6,265 bases of DNA from assembly GCA_012842725.1 (NCBI GenBank), contig DUSG01000040.1, positions 1 through 6,265 on the forward strand, written 5' to 3'. Source of the stretch: Clostridiales bacterium. Its GTDB lineage: Bacteria > Bacillota > Clostridia > Lutisporales > Lutisporaceae. This document shows, in pieces, positions 1-4,936 of the stretch (position 1 is its first letter; every line of letters starts with the position of its first letter). The position numbers and the translations under genes are program-made. The notes under the pieces were generated by a model. The model was not told where the DNA came from and did no database searches. It saw only the letters and a list, made by a program, of their open reading frames with translations.

Positions 1-599
1 ACTATACCCATAAAGGTTTGTGCTAATCCACCTGCCAACATCTGAACGCTAATATGGATTATGATAGAACCACCTGCAACTGTTCTTTTTGAACATATAG
101 AGCCTGCAGCCCAAGCAAGAGAAGCTAAAAGCACAAGTATAATGCCTAAAGTATCCGTATCCAGGCTTCCTCCACTTAACAACAATATCCCTACTCCGGC
201 AAAGCCAATGAACATTCCGAACCAACCAAACAGACTTATCCTGCTTCCTCCTGGAATAAATTGCTCAATAATGGCTATAAATATAGGTACTGTAGCTACG
301 AGAAGCGCTGCAGTGCTTGAATTAATCCTCATTTCGGAAAATAAAATGAGACTATTGCTTAATCCCAGCATAAGCAAACCTGCTATGGAAATTTTGATAT
401 AATCTCTTTTATCTTTTGGAAATTCCAGCTTCTTTATATAACCGTACAATAATATTAACAAACCTGCTGTCAAATATCTAAAACCACCGAAAAGAAACGG
501 AGGAAAGCTATGCACTCCTATTCTTATTGCAAGATATGTAGAACCCCAAAGAATACATACTAATATGTAGGCCAGTAAACCTTTATTTTTGCTCTCCAT
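1..599 (-). CDS. EamA/DMT-superfamily transporter, 3' end cut by window edge
   Basis: Integral membrane permease of the drug/metabolite transporter (EamA) superfamily; substrate not predictable. The visible 199 residues begin MESKNKGLLAYILVCILWGS and show serial hydrophobic segments. The first segment carries the WGSTYLAIRIG motif typical of TM1 in the YedA/RhaT-like EamA group. Residues of roughly 8-140 form the first five-helix EamA repeat, and the second repeat starts around residue 150 (ILVLLASLAWAAGSICSKR). Members of the family usually have ten helices and about 290-300 residues, so about one third lies beyond the left edge. The ATG at 597-599 is preceded by GAGGGAT at a short distance. 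Its start is only 15 nt after the DUF6440 stop, so the two genes are probably cotranscribed. Family assignment is firm; substrate and direction of transport are unknown. Confidence 0.9.
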   Translation of the reverse strand, partial: MESKNKGLLAYILVCILWGSTYLAIRIGVHSFPPFLFGGFRYLTAGLLILLYGYIKKLEFPKDKRDYIKISIAGLLMLGLSNSLILFSEMRINSSTAALLVATVPIFIAIIEQFIPGGSRISLFGWFGMFIGFAGVGILLLSGGSLDTDTLGIILVLLASLAWAAGSICSKRTVAGGSIIIHISVQMLAGGLAQTFMGI

Positions 600-614
600 T
601 TTTATCCCTCAATT

Positions 615-812
615 CTAGTAGTCATCTTCTACAGGGGTAACCACAGGCTTGCCATTCTCATCTAATAATACAGTAAGGCCTCCTACGCCACCCTCATAAG
701 CAAAGAGGTAGTTGACACCCGTTTCCCTATCCTGAATTATCCTGAAGCCCGTCATCATTCCCTGTTTATAGATTACTTTAAATCTCTCTTCATTATCTCT
801 ACTAAACAACAT
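615..812 (-). CDS. DUF6440 family small protein
   Basis: A 65-residue soluble protein that I recognise as DUF6440, a small Firmicutes family of unknown function. The sequence has the family's typical pattern: an ERFKVIYKQG opening (about residues 9-18), a central IIQDRETGVNYLFAYEGG block (25-42), and a GLTVLLDENGKPVV tail (45-58). It has no signal peptide or membrane segment. Its length is normal for the family, so it looks complete. The ATG start at 812 has an AAAGG element about 11 nt upstream, a little farther than ideal. It is the first gene of a probable two-gene unit with the downstream EamA transporter. No biochemical role can be given. Confidence 0.85.
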   Translation of the reverse strand: MLFSRDNEERFKVIYKQGMMTGFRIIQDRETGVNYLFAYEGGVGGLTVLLDENGKPVVTPVEDDY

Positions 813-860
813 AAATATCTCAACCTTTCATAATATACCTAAATTTATTTTCTTAAATAT

Positions 861-888
861 ATCATATCATACAAAGTGAATGCTTCAC
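861..888 (-). promoter_or_regulatory. Candidate sigma-A promoter with extended -10 for DUF6440-transporter unit
   Basis: On the minus strand, TGATATGAT (861-869) is an extended -10 with a TG two bases before the TATGAT hexamer. A weak -35, GTGAAG (883-888), lies 16 nt upstream. This would give a leader of about 40 nt before the DUF6440 start. The -35 overlaps the inverted repeat at 881-903. The call rests on hexamer matching in AT-rich DNA and is tentative. Confidence 0.35.
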
Positions 889-903
889 CATTACAATGAA
901 GCA
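881..903. repeat. Inverted repeat TGCTTCA-N9-TGAAGCA in divergent intergenic region
   Basis: Perfect 7-bp arms (881-887 and 897-903) are separated by 9 nt in the 144-bp gap between the divergent genes. No T-tract follows on either strand, so it is not a typical terminator. It covers the proposed -35 of the minus-strand unit and lies just upstream of the plus-strand promoter candidate. An operator role is possible; this is inference from position. Confidence 0.4.
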
Positions 904-930
904 ACAATCTCCATTTAAATCCATATTATA
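903..930 (+). promoter_or_regulatory. Candidate sigma-K-like promoter for the small membrane protein gene
   Basis: The sequence CATATTATA (922-930) fits the sigma-K -10 pattern CATAnnnTA, and AACA (903-906) fits the short AC-type -35, with 16 nt between the AC and the -10. Transcription would start about 20 nt before the ATG, leaving room for the strong AGGAGG. The motif is short and AT-rich, so chance matches are common. A sigma-A reading (TATATT at 927-932) has no acceptable -35. Confidence 0.3.
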
Positions 931-956
931 TTATTGAAGATAGGAGGGGCCTTGTT

Positions 957-1202
957 ATGTCAAATTCTTCTTTTATCAATTCCAATCTATTCATAATACT
1001 AGCTGTACTGATAACAATATCTGTTGGAGACGAATTAAATGAAGATGAAAATAATGTGTTAGGCAATCTTTTCATGACTCTTGGTTCCCTCCTATTGACA
1101 AAAGCATCTCAGATAGCCAATCAGCAAAAACAAGACGAGATTAAACGCCAAATCGCTGATATAGAAAATCAGCTACAATCTCTTAAAAGCAAATTAAGAT
1201 AA
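957..1202 (+). CDS. Small membrane-hairpin/coiled-coil protein, unknown function
   Basis: An 81-residue protein, the only plus-strand gene in the window. I do not recognise a named family. It has a hydrophobic segment at about residues 11-24 (LFIILAVLITISVG), a short acidic turn DELNEDEN (25-32), a second hydrophobic stretch at about 34-48, and a charged Gln/Lys-rich helix from 50 to the end (IKRQIADIENQLQSLKSKL) with coiled-coil heptads. Together these suggest a membrane hairpin with an amphipathic tail. The ATG at 957 has a textbook AGGAGG at 942-947 with a 9-nt spacer, the main reason to trust so short a gene. Its own candidate promoter resembles sigma-K, which could point to late sporulation. 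It converges on degV with 31 nt between the stop codons. Confidence 0.75.
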   Translation: MSNSSFINSNLFIILAVLITISVGDELNEDENNVLGNLFMTLGSLLLTKASQIANQQKQDEIKRQIADIENQLQSLKSKLR

Positions 1203-1223
1203 AAAAGCCCCATAAAGAGGAGC
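1201..1223 (-). terminator. Rho-independent terminator of degV
   Basis: Read on the minus strand, GCTCC (1219-1223) pairs with GGGGC (1207-1211) around a 7-nt loop and is followed at once by six T residues (1201-1206). The stem is short (5 bp, one G-U), but position just after the degV stop and the T-run fit. On the plus strand no T-run follows, so it does not obviously serve the convergent gene. Confidence 0.65.
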
Positions 1224-1233
1224 AATAAATCAA

Positions 1234-2085
1234 TTACTCTGTCATGAAAAGTATTCCTAGAGTATTAGGACCGCAGTGAGCTGAAATTGTACAACCGGCA
1301 CGGGTTACCAATATTTCATTAAAATGAACGGTATCTTCTATGGTTTCTCTCACAAGTTCAATTATGTCTTCAGATATGCCTGAGTGAGTGATGAAAATCC
1401 TGTCAAGTTTCAGATTATCATATTCTGTCAGCTTATCCACAGTATATTTCTTCAATACTTTATTAAGAGGTCCCCTGTATTTTTTCCCCACCTTCATCTT
1501 GCCGCTGGTATTGTCTACCTCGATGCATGGCTTTATATTCAGCAAATTGGCTCCAAGAGTTGCAAGAGCCGAACATCTTCCTCCAGCATGAAGAAATTCC
1601 AATGTATCCAATACGAAACTGGAATGAACTTTGGTTACCATTTTCTTTACTTCTTCCGCAATGGTCTCTGCATCCATCCCTTTATTTATCATCTCAGCGG
1701 CTTCCAAAACCAATAACGCAGTTCCCGTGGAAAGGTTCTGTGAATCTATTGGATATACCTTGCCCAGTGTTTCAGCTGCAATACAGCAGTTTTGATGTGA
1801 TGAAGACAAAGAAGATGCAATATTGAAATGTATTACTTCATATCCTTGTTCTACCCATGGCGAGAAATAATCTATGTACTCTTTTACGTTGACAGCTGCA
1901 GTTTTTGGCAGGATATGATGCTCTTCATAAGCTTTGTAAATATCATCTGCTGTTATATCAACACCGTCTTTGTACTGTTTTTCCCCTAATATTACATGTA
2001 GAGGATATGTATGAACTTCATACCTTTCTTTTAAACTCTGATCTAAATCACAAGTACTATCTGCGCTTAATATTATCTTCCTCAC
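1234..2085 (-). CDS. DegV family protein (fatty-acid-binding)
   Basis: A DegV-family protein of 283 residues, the usual length. Known members are cytoplasmic two-domain proteins that bind a fatty acid; some act as the FakB subunit that presents fatty acids to the kinase FakA. Visible landmarks are the N-terminal SADSTCDL (7-14), FNIASSLSSSHQN (87-99), VYPIDSQNLSTG (110-121), LDTLEFLHAGGRCS (159-172) and the C-terminal AHCGPNTLG (269-277). The early pocket motif, usually TSxP-like, reads KTAAVN (61-66), so a Ser is replaced by Ala. I chose the GTG at 2083-2085 because GGGGTGA sits 5 nt upstream; an in-frame GTG at 2094 would overlap that site and has none of its own. Its own promoter and terminator make it a single-gene unit. 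Whether it serves FakA is not shown here, since no fakA is in view. Confidence 0.93.
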   Translation of the reverse strand: MRKIILSADSTCDLDQSLKERYEVHTYPLHVILGEKQYKDGVDITADDIYKAYEEHHILPKTAAVNVKEYIDYFSPWVEQGYEVIHFNIASSLSSSHQNCCIAAETLGKVYPIDSQNLSTGTALLVLEAAEMINKGMDAETIAEEVKKMVTKVHSSFVLDTLEFLHAGGRCSALATLGANLLNIKPCIEVDNTSGKMKVGKKYRGPLNKVLKKYTVDKLTEYDNLKLDRIFITHSGISEDIIELVRETIEDTVHFNEILVTRAGCTISAHCGPNTLGILFMTE

Positions 2086-2090
2086 AAAAC

Positions 2091-2097
2091 TCACCCC
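2091..2097 (-). promoter_or_regulatory. Ribosome binding site that decides the degV start
   Basis: GGGGTGA on the minus strand lies 5 nt before the GTG at 2083-2085, good spacing for a GGTGA-type site. The upstream GTG at 2092-2094 lies inside this element and lacks its own site, so the shorter protein is favoured. Confidence 0.65.
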
Positions 2098-2105
2098 AAG
2101 TATTA

Positions 2106-2135
2106 ATTATAATATAAATAAGGTTTATCTGTAAT
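2106..2135 (-). promoter_or_regulatory. Candidate sigma-A promoter of degV
   Basis: On the minus strand a perfect TATAAT (2106-2111) follows ATTACA (2130-2135, four of six matches to TTGACA) with an 18-nt spacer. It lies between the preceding terminator and the degV ribosome binding site, with an expected leader of about 15 nt. The region is very AT-rich, so the match is only moderately informative. Confidence 0.45.
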
Positions 2136-2153
2136 ATCTATACTTTAAAAAAT

Positions 2154-2192
2154 AAAAAAAATTACAAAACAAACCAGGGTTATTCGCCCTGG
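2154..2192 (-). terminator. Rho-independent terminator of the coiled-coil protein gene
   Basis: The perfect 6-bp stem CCAGGG/CCCTGG (2187-2192 and 2174-2179) has a 7-nt loop and is followed on the minus strand by a T-rich tract (TTTGTTTTG, then eight T). It starts 2 nt after the stop codon of the gene at 2195-2761 and separates it from degV. Confidence 0.85.
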
Positions 2193-2194
2193 CA

Positions 2195-2761
2195 TTATTT
2201 AATAGTATAGCTTCCCTTAATGATCAAGAATACATCTGTTTCCGCTTTTACTCCTCTTCCGTCATTTCTTGATGATATTAGCATGTGATTGTTTACTATG
2301 GCTTCTCCGGCTTGTAAATCTCTGGCAGATGTAACGTCTGACAAACCTCCGTTTGTACCGTAAACAGCGGTCGTTTTACCTGAACGTATTATTATTTCCG
2401 CTCCCTCACCTGTAAGCAATATTTGTCCTTTTTGAAGCTGAACCACTTTAAAAGTAAGAGCGCTTTCTACTTTTTGTTTCAGATCCTGTATTTCCTTATC
2501 CTTCTGCATCAATTGTTCTTCATATTTTTCTATGGTTTCCTGCTGATTCAATACTTGGTCGCTTAATCCTTGGGTTATGGAGTCTATGTAATACTTTATC
2601 TGCTCAATTTTTTTGTCTACAAAGCTTAATGTAACCAAAGGGTCTTGCTCTGAGCCGGGAATAACGCCGTCAGCTGCTGGAACAATAAAAAAAATCGATA
2701 GTAAAATCGCTGCAGTTATAAAAGCTATTTTTCTTTTTGTAACATTAATGCAAATTCTCAT
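2195..2761 (-). CDS. Secreted or membrane-anchored coiled-coil protein, unknown function
   Basis: A 188-residue protein without a named function that I can assign. A Lys/Arg-flanked hydrophobic segment (about 12-30, ending IVPAADG) is a signal peptide or N-terminal anchor; cleavage after VPA is possible. A short PGSEQDPLVTLSFVD linker (35-49), of a kind seen in clostridial exported proteins, leads to a long charged helix with heptads (about 50-101). The C-terminal domain (104-188) has GEGAEIIIRSGK (118-129), GGLSDVT (138-144), NNHMLISSRNDGRG (157-170) and a hydrophobic VFLIIKGSYTI end. From memory this Gly-rich domain recurs in Clostridia without a known activity. I chose the ATG at 2759-2761, 7 nt after AGGAGG; a TTG one codon upstream would leave only 4 nt. 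It has its own terminator, a candidate sigma-E-like promoter and a 14-bp palindrome upstream. Confidence 0.85.
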   Translation of the reverse strand: MRICINVTKRKIAFITAAILLSIFFIVPAADGVIPGSEQDPLVTLSFVDKKIEQIKYYIDSITQGLSDQVLNQQETIEKYEEQLMQKDKEIQDLKQKVESALTFKVVQLQKGQILLTGEGAEIIIRSGKTTAVYGTNGGLSDVTSARDLQAGEAIVNNHMLISSRNDGRGVKAETDVFLIIKGSYTIK

Positions 2762-2768
2762 CAAATTT

Positions 2769-2774
2769 CCTCCT
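2769..2774 (-). promoter_or_regulatory. Ribosome binding site favouring the ATG at 2761
   Basis: AGGAGG on the minus strand is 7 nt from the ATG at 2759-2761 and 4 nt from an in-frame TTG at 2762-2764. The spacing favours the ATG, one residue shorter than the longest open frame. Confidence 0.8.
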
Positions 2775-2816
2775 GTTTCCCGTTTTTTTTACCTATTCGC
2801 CATAATTTCTCAAATT

Positions 2817-2845
2817 CCTGTATTCTTTACAAATTTGTAATATTA
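2817..2845 (-). promoter_or_regulatory. Candidate sigma-E-like promoter of the coiled-coil protein gene
   Basis: On the minus strand TAATATT (2839-2845) fits the sigma-E -35 pattern KMATATT in all seven positions. AATACAGG (2817-2824), 14 nt downstream, fits the -10 pattern CATACAnT except at the first and last positions. The leader would be about 50 nt. A 14-bp palindrome fills the spacer. No good sigma-A alternative was found. Tentative, because the -10 is imperfect. Confidence 0.3.
2827..2840. repeat. 14-bp perfect palindrome TTACAAATTTGTAA
   Basis: Every base pairs with its mirror position, giving a perfect two-fold symmetric site between the mazF terminator and the coiled-coil protein gene. 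It overlaps the spacer and -35 of the proposed promoter. No T-run or GC stem makes it a terminator, so a repressor or activator site is the natural reading; the binding protein is unknown. Confidence 0.5.
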
Positions 2846-2854
2846 AAATTAATG

Positions 2855-2896
2855 CAAAATTAAAATAAGCCACTGAGAATCATCTCTGTGGCTTAT
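2855..2896 (-). terminator. Terminator of mazEF, overlapping the mazF stop codon
   Basis: A long hairpin has a 9-bp stem ATAAGCCAC/GTGGCTTAT (2865-2873 and 2888-2896), one T-T mismatch, a further GAGA/TCTC helix and an ATCA loop. On the minus strand it is followed by TTTTAATTTTG. The mazF stop codon (2893-2895) lies inside the first arm, so the gene ends within its terminator stem. Confidence 0.85.
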
Positions 2897-3249
2897 ACGG
2901 TATAATCCACCAAACCAAAACTAATTTGTATACATTCATCTACTTTTTTCATAAGTTCATCGGAAAGATGTCCAACTCTTTCCTTTAACCTTTTTTTGTC
3001 TATAGTTCTTATTTGTTCCAGTAAAATTACAGAATCTTTAGTAAGACCATATTCTTCCGCGCTGATTTCTACATGGGTTGGTAGCTTTGCCTTATTGATC
3101 TGAGAAGTAATAGCAGCAATAATGACGGTAGGACTATATTTATTCCCAATGTCATTTTGTATAACCAGTACAGGCCTAACTCCTCCCTGTTCGGAACCAA
3201 CCACGGGGCTTAAATCTGCATAAAAAATATCGCCTCTTTTAACAACCAC
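2893..3249 (-). CDS. ndoA: MazF/NdoA (PemK-family) mRNA interferase toxin
   Basis: A 118-residue endoribonuclease toxin of the MazF/PemK family, cytoplasmic, acting as a dimer that cuts single-stranded mRNA at short sites; Bacillus subtilis NdoA (EndoA) cuts at UACAU. The fold is covered end to end: KRGDIFYADLSPVVGSEQGG (4-23), VRPVLVIQNDIGN (24-36), SPTVIIAAITSQ (39-50), LPTHVEI, SVILLEQIRTIDKKRL and a final helix ending ISFGLVDY. Arg25 and Thr48, the residues known as catalytic in B. subtilis, are present at the same numbers when translation starts at the GTG at 3247-3249. That start is 1 nt after the antitoxin stop and has GGAG about 10 nt upstream. A longer frame reaching 3315 would overlap the antitoxin and breaks the family's N-terminus. 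No active-site change is seen, so the toxin should be functional. Confidence 0.95.
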   Translation of the reverse strand: MVVKRGDIFYADLSPVVGSEQGGVRPVLVIQNDIGNKYSPTVIIAAITSQINKAKLPTHVEISAEEYGLTKDSVILLEQIRTIDKKRLKERVGHLSDELMKKVDECIQISFGLVDYTV

Positions 3250-3250
3250 T

Positions 3251-3526
3251 CTATTCACACTCCGCAAGCCGTGATTCATACCTGCAAATAGTCTCGTATT
3301 CAGCAGTAAGCCCAATCTCTGCTAGTGTTACATTTATCTCAGTCATCTCTTGATAACCTTTTTTCATACTTTCTATAAAATTCATTCTTTTTATCTCACT
3401 TATATAATATCTCATGGCTTTCCTCACGAACTCACTTCTATTGCATTGCTCTAAGCATACTACGTTATCAACTTCCTTCAAAAGGCTATCAGGCAAACTG
3501 ATAACGATTCTTTTACACTCCGACAC
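3251..3526 (-). CDS. ndoAI: MazE/NdoAI-type ribbon-helix-helix antitoxin
   Basis: A 91-residue antitoxin partner of the downstream MazF. Residues of about 5-15 (KRIVISLPDSL) form the DNA-binding beta strand, and LLKEVDNVVCLEQCNRSEFVRKAMRYYI the two helices of a ribbon-helix-helix domain (given in pieces: LLKEVDNVV, NRSEFVRKAM). The C-terminal part, with MKKGYQEMTEINVTLAEIG, matches the NdoAI segment that wraps around and blocks the toxin. The GTG start at 3524-3526 is preceded by GGAGGTG 5 nt upstream; an in-frame TTG at 3583 would add 19 unlike residues and has no binding site. The stop codon is 1 nt before the toxin GTG, so translation is likely coupled. As in other such pairs it should repress its own promoter; a palindrome lies in that promoter. 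It has three cysteines, more than the usual homologue. Confidence 0.92.
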   Translation of the reverse strand: MSECKRIVISLPDSLLKEVDNVVCLEQCNRSEFVRKAMRYYISEIKRMNFIESMKKGYQEMTEINVTLAEIGLTAEYETICRYESRLAECE

Positions 3527-3531
3527 ACTAG

Positions 3532-3538
3532 CACCTCC
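3532..3538 (-). promoter_or_regulatory. Ribosome binding site that sets the antitoxin start
   Basis: GGAGGTG on the minus strand with a 5-nt spacer to the GTG at 3524-3526. It is the strongest site in the region and excludes the longer TTG-initiated reading at 3583. Confidence 0.8.
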
Positions 3539-3549
3539 AGGTTTATCTA

Positions 3550-3604
3550 TTGTCTTATCCAATATGTATGTTAAAATGTACAAAAATATTCGTTCTCAAG
3601 ACAA
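3550..3604 (-). repeat. Inverted repeat in the mazEF leader
   Basis: Perfect 7-bp arms TTGTCTT/AAGACAA (3550-3556 and 3598-3604) enclose 41 nt in the untranslated leader of mazE. In RNA this could form a stem with a large AU-rich loop, which contains both UACAU sites. With so long a loop the structure is only weakly supported. Confidence 0.3.
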
Positions 3605-3639
3605 CAGGATTCTGAATTTATGCTAACCATATATAGTTT

Positions 3640-3669
3640 ATTATATACCAGCTTTTGCATTAATGCCAT
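3640..3669 (-). promoter_or_regulatory. Candidate sigma-A promoter of mazEF
   Basis: On the minus strand a perfect TATAAT (3640-3645) follows ATGGCA (3664-3669, four of six matches to TTGACA) with an 18-nt spacer; a TGG just before the -10 may add extended-10 contacts. It lies 35 nt behind the alr stop and gives a leader of about 105 nt. The pair could therefore be transcribed apart from alr, although no terminator is visible after alr. Confidence 0.55.
3657..3666. repeat. 10-bp palindrome GCATTAATGC in the mazEF promoter
   Basis: Perfect two-fold symmetric decamer overlapping the -35 and the upstream half of the spacer of the mazEF promoter. Its place suits an operator for the ribbon-helix-helix antitoxin, which in related systems represses its own operon. 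Binding is inferred from position alone. Confidence 0.4.
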
Positions 3670-3703
3670 ATATAAAAATTCCCATTATCATTCATTTTAA
3701 TCT

Positions 3704-4888
3704 TTATTCTCCATAGGGGGAAATAAAATTGACTATATGAACTATTTTCTCATCTTTTATATATACTCTTGGTACTCTTTTTCCTATCATGCATACTATT
3801 TCATAATTTATAGTTCCCAGTTTTTCAGCTATTTCATCAATGGATATAAAAGAGTCTTTCTGATATCCAAACAATACAACTTCGTCTCCTACTTTCACTT
3901 CTCCCGCTTTAGTTACATCCAGCATGCATTGATCCATGCATATTCTTCCTACCACAGAAACTCTAATTCCATTTACCAAAGCTTCTGCTTTGCCTGAAAG
4001 CATTCTGGTATATCCATCTGCATATCCAATAGGTATAGTAGCTATTCTGGTTTTATTTGTAGCAATAAACTTTCTTCCATAACTTACACTTTCTCCTGCT
4101 TCTATTTCTTTCACATGGCTTATTCTAGCTTTAAGAGACATGACTTGCTTCAGGTTTATTTTTTCTAACTGAACTTCTTGAGAAGGTGCCAATCCATAAA
4201 GTATTATTCCTGCTCTCACCATATCCAGGTGCATTTGAGGCAAATCTATTATAGTCGCACTGTTCCCGCAGTGTTTAAGTTTAATTTTTATTCCTTCACT
4301 TTCCAATCTTTCCGCTACCCACATAAACTTTTTAAATTGCTCTTCCGTATATGTCTTATCTCTTTCGTCTGCAATAGCAAAATGAGTAAACATGCCTTCT
4401 ATATCTAGATTAGGAAGCTGGCTGATTCTTTTTATGCATTCAATAGCATTTTCATTAACTTTGAATCCAATTCTGCCCATACCTGTATCGATTTTTATAT
4501 GGATTTTGGCTTTTTTGTTTTGTTTCTGCGCTTCCTTAGATAATGCTTCTGCCAATTCATAAGAATAAACTGCCTGCTCAATTTCATTTGCTATTATAGC
4601 CTTGGCTCTCTCCGGTTGAGTGTATCCCAATACCAATATTGGTACGGTTATTCCTGCCTTTCTCAATTCCAACGCTTCATCAAGCACCGCTACGGCAAAT
4701 CTGTCTGCGCCGTTATCTAGCAAGGTCTGCGCAATATATTTTGCTCCGTGGCCATAACCATCGGCTTTAATAACGGCTGTTATCTTTGCGTTTTTATCCG
4801 TAATCCTTCTGATTTCTCTCATATTATTAGCTAAATTGTCTAAATTGATTTCTGCCCACACGGGTCTTATTAAATTTAAATCATACAT
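3704..4888 (-). CDS. alr: Alanine racemase
   Basis: PLP-dependent alanine racemase that interconverts L- and D-alanine, supplying D-Ala for peptidoglycan; cytoplasmic homodimer. At 394 residues it is full length. The N-terminal barrel has the cofactor Lys41 in AVIKADGYGHG (38-48), IKIDTGMGRIGF (131-142) and the HCGNSAT loop (206-212), followed by MVRAGIILYG (223-232). The second catalytic base is Tyr270 in SVSYGRKF, on the partner-facing beta domain, with PIGYADGY (286-293) and RICMDQCM (315-322). All key residues are present. The ATG at 4886-4888 has AGGAGGG 7 nt upstream. It follows the lipoprotein gene by 48 nt without a visible terminator, so it is probably in the same unit, as gerS and alr2 are in C. 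difficile. In spore formers such an enzyme may also lower L-alanine germinant. Which role applies here cannot be read from sequence. Confidence 0.97.
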   Translation of the reverse strand: MYDLNLIRPVWAEINLDNLANNMREIRRITDKNAKITAVIKADGYGHGAKYIAQTLLDNGADRFAVAVLDEALELRKAGITVPILVLGYTQPERAKAIIANEIEQAVYSYELAEALSKEAQKQNKKAKIHIKIDTGMGRIGFKVNENAIECIKRISQLPNLDIEGMFTHFAIADERDKTYTEEQFKKFMWVAERLESEGIKIKLKHCGNSATIIDLPQMHLDMVRAGIILYGLAPSQEVQLEKINLKQVMSLKARISHVKEIEAGESVSYGRKFIATNKTRIATIPIGYADGYTRMLSGKAEALVNGIRVSVVGRICMDQCMLDVTKAGEVKVGDEVVLFGYQKDSFISIDEIAEKLGTINYEIVCMIGKRVPRVYIKDEKIVHIVNFISPYGE

Positions 4889-4936
4889 TTAGGAACCCTC
4901 CTTTGTATATCTATGTTAAGCTAATTTTTTTCTTTG

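Noticed and set aside
61..402. Plus-strand open frame of 113 codons
   Set aside because: It lies opposite the EamA transporter, has no ribosome binding site and an unlikely Pro/Ile-rich composition; it mirrors the real gene.
1155..1173. Hairpin GCTGAT-N7-ATCAGC near the end of the small plus-strand gene
   Set aside because: Inside the coding region and not followed by a T-run, so not a terminator; probably chance within a coiled-coil coding repeat.
1384..2117. Several plus-strand open frames opposite degV
   Set aside because: They overlap one another and a clear DegV gene, have no ribosome binding sites, and their compositions look random.
3250..3315. Longer mazF start overlapping the antitoxin gene
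   Set aside because: Adds 22 residues unlike the family; the GTG at 3249 gives the expected length and puts Arg25 and Thr48 at the known positions.
3527..3583. Longer antitoxin start at a TTG (3583)
   Set aside because: Adds 19 residues with no family match, and ignores the strong GGAGGTG at 3532-3538.
3670..3703. Possible terminator directly after alr
   Set aside because: A run of five T is present but no GC-containing hairpin precedes it, so read-through into mazEF cannot be excluded.
3737..4408. Plus-strand open frames opposite alr
   Set aside because: Tyr/Ser/Phe-rich translations typical of antisense reading of an AT-rich gene; alr explains the region fully.
4889..4936. Separate promoter for alr in the gap after the lipoprotein gene
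   Set aside because: Only a weak TATACAAA-like element without a suitable upstream partner; cotranscription with the lipoprotein gene is simpler.
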